Under the pieces are notes generated by a model. It was not told the origin of the DNA. It did not search any database and worked only from the letters and a program-made list of their open reading frames with translations. The translations under genes and the position numbers were made by a program. A stretch of 64,000 nt of DNA from Pictodentalium vernedei (lineage: Eukaryota > Mollusca > Scaphopoda > Dentaliida > Dentaliidae): assembly GCA_031216915.1 (NCBI GenBank), contig CM062296.1, forward strand, positions 798,021,022 to 798,085,021. The letters are read 5' to 3'. Below, piece by piece: positions 55,960 to 64,000 of this stretch; position 1 is the stretch's first letter, and each line of letters starts with the position of its first letter.

Positions 55960-56585
55960 TGTCACGAAATAAAAAAAAAAAATTGCCAAGTAATTTATAA
56001 TTTTTGTGTAATCAATTCAAAAAAATGCTTAGACGATTTTTCGCAACAGTGTCAGTGGCAGCTAAAATATTATAAATATTATTTAATTATTTAAACAAAT
56101 TATAAATATCATTACTACTATTAGAAATAAATAAGTTATTGTTAGGCAGTTAAAGTTGTAAATAGTCTGGTTTGGAATATTAGAATTTAATTATTTCAGG
56201 GGACCATAAGGCTTAACTGTGTGAAGTCAGCAAGGTCGATTTTGGTGTCAGTGTAATAACTGTAAATACGTCCATCACCTATCACTAACACTAACAGTAC
56301 CGTACTACAGCCTACAGGAGGCACAGGGATAAATCGTTGTAATGTTTCGGTGTTTAGGTATCGTTCTTGCGAGAAAAAGTCACAATTTCGGGTCACCAGT
56401 CGTCCATTTGTTAATCTTTGTATCAAAATAATTCATGGAAAACCACTGTTTAGTGCATTTTATCAATTTGTTCGTCATCTTGGTATTCTTACAACGTTTA
56501 ATTAAAGTTTCTGTGAGCTATTTTAAGTAATTTTCGTAACTTGTGAAGACGCTTCAACCGCAAATATTTCTTTTTAAATACCTAT
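55960..56585. other. AT-rich spacer
   Basis: An A run near 55969 and TTATAAAT words near 56070-56110. No gene supported. Confidence 0.4.
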
Positions 56586-56587
56586 TG

Positions 56588-57005
56588 TCGGGACTTCAAC
56601 CCGATCTTGTATAAACATTTGGGTGGAAATATGCTTAAAAATAATAATCTTTATTTAGTATTCATCCAGTTTGGGCCGTAATCATACAAAAGTGTTCATA
56701 AAAAACCAAACGTTGTTGTGTTAAACGACGGCCATTGCATCAGTGTTGTAAGCCACGTGACTTTAAAAATTGTCCCACTTCCTTTATATGGTCGTATGGA
56801 AGACCAGAAAAACCAAATTAGTTCGTTTCTTTTGGTCTTCATTTGGTTTTGGTCCCTGGGGTATATATAAGGCCCGTTGGTCGGCGCACTTGGTCTTCCG
56901 TTCGTCAACAACCGCCAAAGAGACAAGTCAGAGCATATAGATTTAACCAAGAGAAATAAATTAAAAAACCATTGAAGGTACACAACCAATTGGTAATATC
57001 TGCCC
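56588..57005 (+). promoter_or_regulatory. Possible LTR with TATA promoter
   Basis: A block beginning TGTCGGGACTTCAACCCGAT contains GTATATATAAGG at 56861-56872, with TTCGTCAACA about 35 bp downstream, a plausible start region. The end is not clear, perhaps near GGTACA at 56978 followed by TTGGTAATATCTGCCC as a candidate primer site. No second LTR or internal gag-pol is seen. It could equally be a solo LTR or an unrelated promoter. Confidence 0.35.
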
Positions 57006-57565
57006 TACCATAATTATGAAGTTTATTGATGATTGATCTGACCCAGAAACAAGCTGGGATTTCCCGAACGCTCTGACTCAGTGTGTCCGTGACCTCAGAA
57101 AGATGACCTTGTATTGAATGAACATTACATCATCACAGTTTTCTTTATTGAAAAATACTACGTTGGCTTACAACTCTAGCAGCGCAAATTATTAATTTGG
57201 TATTGGGGATACAACACTCGGGAGCTAATACACGAGAATCGTATGGGAAGGGCTGGATGAAAACATAGCGTCAATAATTAACACATCTCACACTAGCTAG
57301 TTCTTTTTTTTTTATTATTCTAACAACGCAGATCAGATATTTGGTGTTGAGCAATTGCTTTTATCTACATCATTATTGTCAATAAAAATGTTGTTTTTCC
57401 TCTTTAACCCTTCTCTTTAGTGTGTTTACTCCCTAATCCTAACCTCCATTCAGTTTAGTCTGGGGCAATTCGGGTTTCTTTTTTTTTAAAAGCACAGGCC
57501 TGTGTTGTTGTTAATCCAATCCCAATTGCCAAATTGACCCGTAACCTGCTGTTGCCGACATTACA
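57006..57565. other. Gene-free DNA
   Basis: No ORF with a domain, no clear repeat beyond short T runs near 57305 and 57480. Confidence 0.4.
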
Positions 57566-57770
57566 GATGAACTGCTGTGACCAGCTGTGTATATTACCAT
57601 ACTTAACCCAGCATGACCAGCTGAGTTGTTAATCTAATCAGGCGTGACCAGCTGTATAGTACCATCTTTAACCCAGTGTGAACAGCTGGGCATTACCATA
57701 TTCTACCCAGCATGGAAACTGTATTATTGTTCTTAATTTAACCCAGCACTAACAGCTGTGTTGTTAAACC
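57566..57770 (+). repeat. ~45-50-bp minisatellite, AACCCAGC..GACCAGCTG
   Basis: Five diverged units share TTAACCCAGCATGACCAGCT and variants (GCGTGACCAGCTGTAT, CAGTGTGAACAGCTGG, CAGCACTAACAGCTGTG). Confidence 0.8.
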
Positions 57771-58335
57771 TTCATATATCGTTACCATCCATAAATCGGG
57801 AAATCCTAGAGACTAAAGACACACACCAATATTTGATTTTATGACCCAGTCTGAGGCAAATTGACAGATCATATTTAATTTTCAACCATACCATCACTAG
57901 AGTGACCTGACCTATTATGCTTTGAGTGTTAACCCTGTCGGTTTGACCATATTTACTCTACCAAAATTCCTTAGGGGTTGACACATAGGTGTTGCTGTAG
58001 CCCTGTCCCTGATTCATGCTACAGTATATATCAGTTATAAGATATAAGCATACGCAGCACAAATTTCAAAGCACACACGTGTCACCGTTGAATTTAAAGT
58101 CCAGATGACCGACTTGTGTCAAAGTTGAACTTAATGTCCAGATAACCATTGCAGTAGGTTTCAAAACAAACGTTTAACAGAAAATACAATCTAAGAAGAC
58201 ACCAAATGCATTGATAGATTCTGGAGCTGTGGGTCTTCTTTTGTCCATAAAGATTACATTTCTTTGTGAAAATTTTCCGGCACTCTTCACAAGTGTGATG
58301 TGAAGCCATTGCTGGTCTAAATAAAATTGACTGAA
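57771..58335. other. Gene-free DNA
   Basis: A short minus-strand ORF at 58094-58381 has no recognised domain beyond a CEECRKIFTKKC stretch that loosely resembles one zinc finger; too short to call. Confidence 0.4.
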
Positions 58336-58340
58336 GTTGA

Positions 58341-58410
58341 TGAATGAAAAGTTTCAGTGCGCCAAAGGCGCAGAGGGACAATATGGGATTGAAACCCCTT
58401 GCGACCCAAA
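58341..58410 (+). repeat. Two-hairpin repeat, copy i
   Basis: ATGAATGAAAAGTTTCAGTG, hairpin TGCGCC-AAA-GGCGCA, GAGGGACAATAT and GGGATT-GA-AACCCC. Similarity continues through CAAATAACTTTATTTGCC, as in copies a and b. Confidence 0.85.
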
Positions 58411-58537
58411 TAACTTTATTTGCCTATGAATCTCCGAAAGTCGAAAGCGAGGTCTAATAATCTTATTTGGTTTGAGTGTACGCACCGGCATTAGTATACT
58501 GGGACGACCCCCCGAGAACCGAGAACCGGAAGTTGAC

Positions 58538-58820
58538 TAGGAGTTGTGCATAACTACAAGAATTCTGCTTTGTGATATACTTACAAACGTGGGCATATTT
58601 ATGATAATACTGAAACCACAGTTTGATGGTCGTTTAGAGAAAAAGAAACACAAACAGTCGCTGGATTGGGAGCAGCCCCAGTATATTATCCATAACAGTT
58701 ATAAAAAGAAAAAAATCCACCAATATGTGTTTTGGAAAGCTGGGAGTCATCCATCAGCCTATAAGGGAGAGTGGATGCTGAGCCTTGGCCATCTGATCTG
58801 CCCCTGTTTCAGGTGAAACA
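58538..58820 (+). pseudogene. Uncharacterised repeat ORF fragment, copy 2
   Basis: Nucleotide similarity to the complement of 29103-29360 is clear across the block (AAACGTGGGCATATTTATG, AAATCCACCAATATGTGTTT, GAGCCTTGGCCATC). In the frame corresponding to copy 1, AGLGAAPVYYP and NPPICVLE are kept but three stops interrupt. It lies downstream of the two-hairpin repeat i in the same sense, as copy 1 lies downstream of repeat b. Confidence 0.65.
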
Positions 58821-59150
58821 GATGGCGGGGTGGTGGGAGGGGGAAAAAACCCCAAAACACTCACAGACATAAACCCAAAAGCCATTAGAAGGCCTGTTAT
58901 ATATTTATTCATATGTTTATTTATTCAAAATTTACACTAGTCCCAGCCAGGCAAGCTTGTTTCAATCCTTGCTTGGTGTTTGGTTTCCTGTGTATGTTTG
59001 AGTGGTTCAAGAAAATGTGAGAGTGCTCTGTTCGAAATGTTATAGATAGAGAGAGATAGAGATAGAAATCCGCTACTGTATATTGTGACTGTTGTGTAAT
59101 TATTGCTATTGGTGACACTTGGGTGGGTTTCTTCGTAGCCAACTCCCCAC
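58821..59150. other. Spacer
   Basis: A (GATAGA)-rich stretch near 59041-59066. No gene. Confidence 0.4.
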
Positions 59151-59154
59151 ACGC

Positions 59155-59335
59155 AGAGTTGCGAGGCAGTCCTCACAGACTCAATCCGAAAGTCCTTAAT
59201 GAGTAGCGAAGAAATCCTCACTGACCTCACTCCTCCAACTTTTCAATGAGTTGCGAGGCAATCCTCACTGATTCCACTCTACAAGTTCTCAATGAGTAGC
59301 AAGGCAATCCTCATTGACTTCACTCCTCAAATGAT
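59155..59335 (+). repeat. ~60-bp minisatellite
   Basis: Three units with GAGTTGCGAGGCAATCCTCA, CTGA.TCCACTC..C and AAGT.CTCAATGAGTAGC. Confidence 0.85.
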
Positions 59336-59392
59336 TGAAGTTGTGGTGGTATCCTCCCTTTTATGCTCTGAGAAATGGGTTGACCAGATATC

Positions 59393-59660
59393 CGAACATG
59401 CCCCTGTCCTATTAGAGGGTTTGGGGGCACATAGACACCACGTGCTAGCGTAGAAACTAAGATGGCGACCTCCAATATACAAAATGATTGCCGGATACAC
59501 GTATCACCCTAACAACACGCGCTGCGCATGTGCACTGACACAACATATCACTATGGGGATGACGTCACAACATGACAACACAACATGGCGCCACTGGGTG
59601 GCGTGACTATGACGTCGCATGAGATCCCCCCAATGAGATTCCCCAAATATTGACCGAAAA
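59393..59660 (-). repeat. Diverged copy of the 50677 element arm
   Basis: It matches the right arm of the 50677 element in the same plus-strand order: CCCCTGTCC.AT, AAGATGGCG.CCTCCA.TATA, CACGTATCACCCTAACAACA, ATGGCGCCACTGGGT and GAGATCCCCC. Substitutions and indels show it is older. Confidence 0.85.
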
Positions 59661-59949
59661 CACATCTTATACTACTTATTTGTTATATTTTCCCATTCTG
59701 ACCTGTGTTCGGTTATGTTCGGCATTTAGTAGCACCATATTTTTGGACTAGTGGTGGGGAGTAGGGGTGGGGGGGGGGGGGTATCCCAGTCACATTTGGT
59801 TCCGTTCGAGACCGAATGTTTTCGCTTTGTGATTGAATGAACCGATTTTGAGGAACTTTTTAATATATCTACCTTCCTACGTCTTCTCCAGAACACAAGA
59901 ACATCGTCAACACTTCTGTATTTGGCATTTTGTCTCCACTGTTCTCGCG
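59661..59949. other. Spacer before non-LTR element
   Basis: A 12-G run near 59770. No gene. The 3' end of the non-LTR element to the right is not precisely located. Confidence 0.4.
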
Positions 59950-60073
59950 CCTGTTATAGTTTGTGACTATCCGGATTTTTTTGTTTTAATTACATGGTAT
60001 CATAATCTATATAGTAGTCTTATTTTAAAGGATGTACAGCCCACCATTTATCAAGTAGATTTTCAAATTTATC

Positions 60074-61780
60074 TTACAACAGCCTGTTCCGGTTGAGATA
60101 CTGTTTGAATTGAGGTAATGAGTAGTTTTCGCGAACTTCGTTGGATAAGGAATTCCACATTCTCGTCGCGCTCGGCAGAAACGACATTTGGTGTGAATTA
60201 GTTCGACAAAACGGTACCGACAAGTCTGGATTGTTGCGGAGAGCATACGTGTGAGAAACAGATAACCTCGGAGGGATTAAACCTGATAAGTATCTTGGTA
60301 TGAGTCTGTAATACATTTTTAAAAAAAACTGCATAGTTTTGTGTTTTTCTCTTCTGTTTTTCAGGGGCTCCGATTCTGTTTCCGCATACAGGAGTTCCCA
60401 GCCTACACTTCGCGTTGCGCCAGTAACAATTCTCGCAGCCTCCAGTTGGATTTTTTTCAATATCTTCGGCTTCGGCGTTTGTACAATTATCCCATACTGT
60501 GTCAGAATATTCACGGACCGGGCGTATGAATGATATGTATATAGTTTGATGTGTTCTCCGATCAAGGATGAATTTAAATTTTCTCACGAGACTTATTCTA
60601 TTCCAAGATTCAGCCGTAATGTCTTGTATATGATTTGACCAGGACAGATGGTTATTAATGCTAACTCCAAGATGTTTGTGGTTATTCACTGTTTTAATGT
60701 TTTCATTCTGCATACGAAGCGGGGGTGTTGAATTGTTTCCGTTTTACGCGGTATAAGCATTGATTCCGTGTTTGAAGGGTTGAAGTCAACGAGTCATTGT
60801 TTAGACCAGTGTTCAATTCTCAACAAGTCGTTCGAAGAGATCGGCAGCCTGGGTTGGGTTTTCAACAATAAGATAGAGCGTGGTAACATCCGCAAATAAG
60901 CGGATGTTGCACAAAACATTTTTCACAATGTCATTTACGATATAAGAAAAAGTAGGAGGCCAAGTATTGAACCTTGTGGTACTCCAGCAGTTGTATGCAT
61001 CCAAGACGACGCGACGCCTTCAATCACTACACGTTGTTGCCGGTTTTCCAGATATGACCGGAACCACTCCAGTAGTTTACCCCCTATCCCTATTTTCTCG
61101 AGCTTGTTTACCAATCCAGAATGCCACACTTTATCAAACGCTTTACTCACGTCGCAAAAAAAAAAAAAAAACAAATCGTATAAACCCCCCTCCCCACCCC
61201 ACCCCCCGCCCCCTAGTCCAGTGCGCAACTGATGGTATTATACATTTCGGTAAGTTGAAATGTTGTCGAGTCCTTGGGTGTAAAACCTGACTGGAAGTGT
61301 GTTAGCAAAGCATTTGATTCTAAGAAATGGAAAACTTTTTTGAAAACACATTTTTCAAAAACTTTCCCAACACAGCTCAAAAGTGATATGGGCCGATAAT
61401 TGCTGACAACGCTCGGACTATCTTTTTTAAAAAACAGGCGACACGTTTGCCTGTTTCCATCTAGTAGGAAAGCTGCTTTGATAAAGAAGATTAAAAATAT
61501 ATGTTAAGGGCTTAGACAAACTACGGGAAGATTCTTTTATAATTCGAGGTCTGACATTGTCCGGGCCACATGCCTTGGACACTTTAAGAGACTTAAGGGC
61601 GTCCAAGATATCTGTTTCTTCTACGGAGATATTGTCGAAGACAGGGCGGTTTTCGTTTACTTGGTGACGTGGGAGCGATGCATGTGAGTCATCTACGGAT
61701 GAAATAGAACAAAAGTACTCGTTGGAGGCTTCTGCCTTGTCAACATTAGACGACAGTATATGATTATTATATTGCAAAGT
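60074..61780 (-). pseudogene. Non-LTR reverse transcriptase of the 2A element
   Basis: Ordered RT segments in several frames: DALKSLKVSKACGPDNVRPR (finger), YQSSFPTRWKQANVSPVF, DVSKAFDKVWHSGLVNKLEK (motif A, D kept), TTAGVPQGSILG, then LFADVTTLY near 60880, where the usual FADD is FADV, so one catalytic Asp is lost. The C-terminal part has NHKHLGVSINNHLSWSNHI, FIRPVREYSDTVWDNCT, SATRMWNSLSNEVRENYSLP and a stop at 60074. A poly(A) and C-rich insertion sits before motif A near 61150-61215. Confidence 0.92.
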
Positions 61781-62109
61781 TGGGATATCTGATTTTTTAT
61801 TCTGAAGAAGTTTATTTAGAGTTTTCCACCACTTGTGGGGAGCAGATGATGTTGTATTAAGTATATTTTCTATATTCGATAAGTGGTGATCCTTAGATTT
61901 CCTTATTAGTGCAATAGTTTGGTTTCATGTTCTCCGATATTTTGCCCAGGTCTCCGGTTTGTTGTCTAATTTAGCTAAACGATGGATTCTTTTGCGTTTC
62001 CGGATTAGTTTTCTTATTTCGTTATGCATCCATGGGGTTGGTCTCTTCCAGCTAAGATCACCTTATTTGGAATGTATCTAGGAATTTCGGTTTCAAAAAT
62101 TTCATGGAA

Positions 62110-62960
62110 TCATTCAATAAGGGAGTGGCTACTACAATTATTGAATAATTCTTCCCAGCTTGTCTCAGATAGAGATTGATTTGAACCTAAAAAATTACCT
62201 CGATCAAACTGCCAAATTTTACGCCTAATCGACTTTGCTCGGTCTGTTTGGAATTTAAGTTCAGCAATAACAGGACAATGGTAGCGTGAAAGTTCTTCAT
62301 ACAAAGGATCGCCTACATGCTGATAAGTAACGAAAGATGGGTCTTTCGTAATAATCAAGTCTAAGAGTGTGGCCGAGGTTTCTGTAATATATGTTGGTTG
62401 GTTGATGACTTGGTGGAGGCCATACTGTTGCATTATTTGTTGGAGAGGGCCATTATTAGATGTCAGGAGGTCGTTATTAAAATCGCCAGTAATTACAATA
62501 TTTCGGATATTAATATCCCCTGCATGTTCTATGGATGTCGCGATCAAATTCCAAATATTGGGTTCCGAGTTAGGCGGACGATAAAAAGCCCCAAGTAAAA
62601 AAGTCTGATTGTTCAAGTATATTTGAAGCCAAGTGCACTCCAAATCATTTACTTCAAGATCATCAGTAACCGGAATAGAATTGAATTTCGTATGTAGATC
62701 GCTATGCCACCACTTCTAATGGGACGATCCCTCCTTACTGGTGAATGAAAACCTGCAATTTCGATATCCGAGTTGCTCGTACTTTCGTTCAACCACGATT
62801 CCGTGAAAACACAAATGTCGTACTCTGTCGCTTCACACCTTACAATGTTTATTGTGGGGTTCAAGCTCTGCACATTCAGGTGTAATAAACGTATGGAGCT
62901 AGATTTTAGACTAGATTCTGAGGAGTTAAGTGTTACATCATCAGAGGAGGTATCATTAGT
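62110..62960 (-). pseudogene. APE-like endonuclease of the 2A element
   Basis: After the 2A motif comes IRLLHLNVQSLNPTINIVR, DICVFTESWLNESTSNSDI (the E of the TE motif) and SGGIAIYIRN, then a frameshift near 62650, FLLGAFYRPPNSEPNIWNLI, VITGDFNNDLL (catalytic DxN), LHQVINQPTYITETSATLLD and DPLYEELSRYHCPVIAELKF with the SDH-like site as SRYH. This domain nicks target DNA for reverse transcription. A stop at 62110 ends the frame and a degenerate linker follows to the RT. Confidence 0.9.
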
Positions 62961-63125
62961 GGGGCCCGGGTTGACTTCTACATCACCTGATAAATATAAC
63001 AGTTTATGCATCCACTGATTGATACACGTAAAGAAATTTGATAAGGATTGCCCAGGGTTGGTGGGGAAGCATACATTTCGACTTTTCTTCAATATTATCT
63101 CCTCATGATAAGTGCGTTGGTTCAT
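62649..63125 (-). pseudogene. N-terminal ORF of the 2A non-LTR element
   Basis: A 158-codon ORF begins MNQRTYHEEI and has about 47 residues before the 2A motif. A Cys-poor hydrophobic stretch NQWMHKLLYLSG leads into it, as in other retrotransposon 2A leaders, where the leader can act as a signal-like segment. The endonuclease begins after 2A. The frame ends at 62649 through a frameshift in the endonuclease. Confidence 0.85.
62961..62984 (-). other. 2A-like ribosome-skipping peptide DVEVNPGP
   Basis: Residues 48-55 of the minus-strand ORF that starts at 63125 read DVEVNPGP, preceded by KLLYLSG and followed by T. This matches the 2A consensus D(V/I)ExNPGP, at which translating ribosomes release the upstream product between G and P. 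2A-like sequences N-terminal to the endonuclease are known in some CR1/L2-type elements of sea urchins and amphioxus. All consensus residues are present, although the host frame downstream is broken. Confidence 0.93.
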
Positions 63126-63227
63126 GGGACAGATAGTACCAATGCGAGGGTTTATGTGCCTTATGTGCGACGGGGGTCATCAGATTTACAGGTAGTGAGG
63201 ATAATCATTGTAAGTTTGACGCCCAAC

Positions 63228-63429
63228 CAGTGGCGGCGCCATGGGGTGGAGGGGGTGTATGGGGGGGGGGGAGTACTTACCCCTCCACTTTTCTCGCCAA
63301 GCGTAGTAAAAAATTACTATCATTATAATTTTTGTATTGAACGTTGCGGTATAATGGTGGGTACGCTTAATTCCATATTCCTAAGTGCACTAAATCAGAG
63401 AAGTTTTTAAATTGTGTTTGTGTGCCCCC

Positions 63430-63460
<31 letters not shown>

Positions 63461-63932
63461 ATTAGCTGCAAACAACAAGTCGAGGGCCCAAATTGCAACA
63501 AGGCGTGCCGCGTTCAAACGGTCTGAAACATACCGCTTAAGAGTATTCGAGGAATGCTAGAATCGAGAGCGTGCAACGCATCCGTTTGGAACGCAGCCTA
63601 CTTTCATTTTCGATTTGAGTGTCGTTTGGTGCTTTGTGCTCGCACTTTACAACAGCGTTCTTCCATTAAAATGTCACCATGTACGACGTTTTCTTTTACT
63701 GAAAGACCTAACCAATAAGTTTCAAAAGGATAAAACTGTTTCAATTTAATTGTCTGAGAATGCTCCAGAGAACACCATTTACAACGTAAGTTTAAAATTT
63801 TTTCTCAACTTCGGGTGGGGACACCCCTCCCAAAACCCACCCCGGCTCGGCGCTTCGCGCCGAGGCAGCCGCTGCGCGGAGGCCAATACCCAACTATACC
63901 CCCTCACTTCTGTAACTCTGGCGCCGCCACTG
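63228..63932. mobile_element. Non-autonomous hAT element, 705 bp
   Basis: Perfect inverted ends CAGTGGCGGCGCCA (63228) and TGGCGCCGCCACTG (63932). Flanking 8 bp are CGCCCAAC (63220-63227) and CGCTCAAC (63933-63940), one mismatch, as expected of an aged hAT duplication. CAGTGGCGG is a common hAT start. It carries a 20-C run near 63426, (CA)n, and a GC-rich hairpin (GGCTCGGCGC-TTC-GCGCCGAGGC) near 63843-63865. No transposase. Confidence 0.9.
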
Positions 63933-64000
63933 CGCTCAACAACCCATAGCGTCTCACAAAAAGTATAAATATGATGTCATCGGAGTCGAGTAATTTTTTT
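63933..64000. other. Window end
   Basis: Short flank after the hAT duplication. Nothing supported. Confidence 0.5.

Larger units (their letters stand above)
59950..63125 (-). mobile_element. 2A-bearing non-LTR retrotransposon, near full length
   Basis: On the minus strand it has an N-terminal 2A-like peptide, an APE-type endonuclease, an RT and a C-terminal region in the order of CR1/L2-type elements. Multiple frameshifts, a 40-bp insertion near 61150-61215 and loss of a catalytic Asp make it inactive. The 5' end and poly-repeat tail are not defined. Confidence 0.88.

Noticed and set aside
58094-58381. Zinc-finger gene
   Set aside because: Only one partial CEEC..C-like pattern, without proper finger spacing or a His pair.

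Overview
This is a repeat-dominated stretch of a metazoan nuclear genome, with AT-rich DNA and many poly(G)/poly(C) tracts. I found no intact host protein gene, no rRNA, no tRNA gene and no CRISPR array. Almost everything recognisable is a transposable element, a relic of one, or a tandem repeat. The mix fits a marine invertebrate: a DIRS tyrosine-recombinase retrotransposon, a Penelope-like element, a 2A-bearing non-LTR element, a pogo transposase with a PHD finger, Tc1, several hAT elements, and a tRNA-headed SINE. Hairpin-ended tandem repeats opening TTTTTAGCTCA or closing with GACGGAC runs hint at a mollusc or other lophotrochozoan, by my recollection of such genomes only.

Layout: 0.9-6.9 kb holds two clusters of a TTACGTCAGTCAC motif and a ~336-bp tandem array split by a 3.9-kb hAT element with a perfect 8-bp target duplication. 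10.9-11.7 kb is a second hAT. 12.4-17.4 kb is a minus-strand DIRS element with gag (one in-frame TGA), an RT/RNase H frame and a tyrosine recombinase cut off before its catalytic residues. 17.9-19.1 kb is a 5'-truncated non-LTR element. 19.4-21.2 kb is a broken pogo transposase ending in a PHD finger. 22.3-28.2 kb is a ~6-kb TTAA-flanked inverted-repeat element carrying a perfect SINE insertion and a TA-flanked transposon. 28.5-30.7 kb is a Mutator/foldback-like element with a perfect 9-bp duplication. 31.2-33.5 kb is a Penelope-like derivative whose 771-codon frame lacks the RT core and is broken only by two TGA codons.

33.8-42.2 kb mixes satellites, an ORF1-like pseudogene, a broken non-LTR RT and several copies of a two-hairpin motif. 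42.2-48.6 kb holds diverged duplications, SINE relics, a TIR element and three strong palindromes. 48.6-56.0 kb has Tc1 pieces around a young ~3.9-kb element with ~0.73-kb near-identical inverted repeats, which encloses the reverse-oriented counterpart of the 33.8-kb satellite. 56.6-57.0 kb may be an LTR promoter. 59.9-63.1 kb is a nearly complete but decayed minus-strand non-LTR element with a 2A-like peptide before its endonuclease. 63.2-63.9 kb is a third hAT.

The elements are not an operon or pathway; they are nested insertions. The order can be read in places: the hAT at 1705 is younger than the 336-bp array, the Tc1 at 48.6 kb is younger than the repeat it splits, and the SINE and TA element lie inside the TTAA element. 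The observations most worth following are the bracketed two-hairpin repeat family, the TGA-only interruptions of the Penelope-like and DIRS frames, and the foldback-type ends of the 28.5-kb element.
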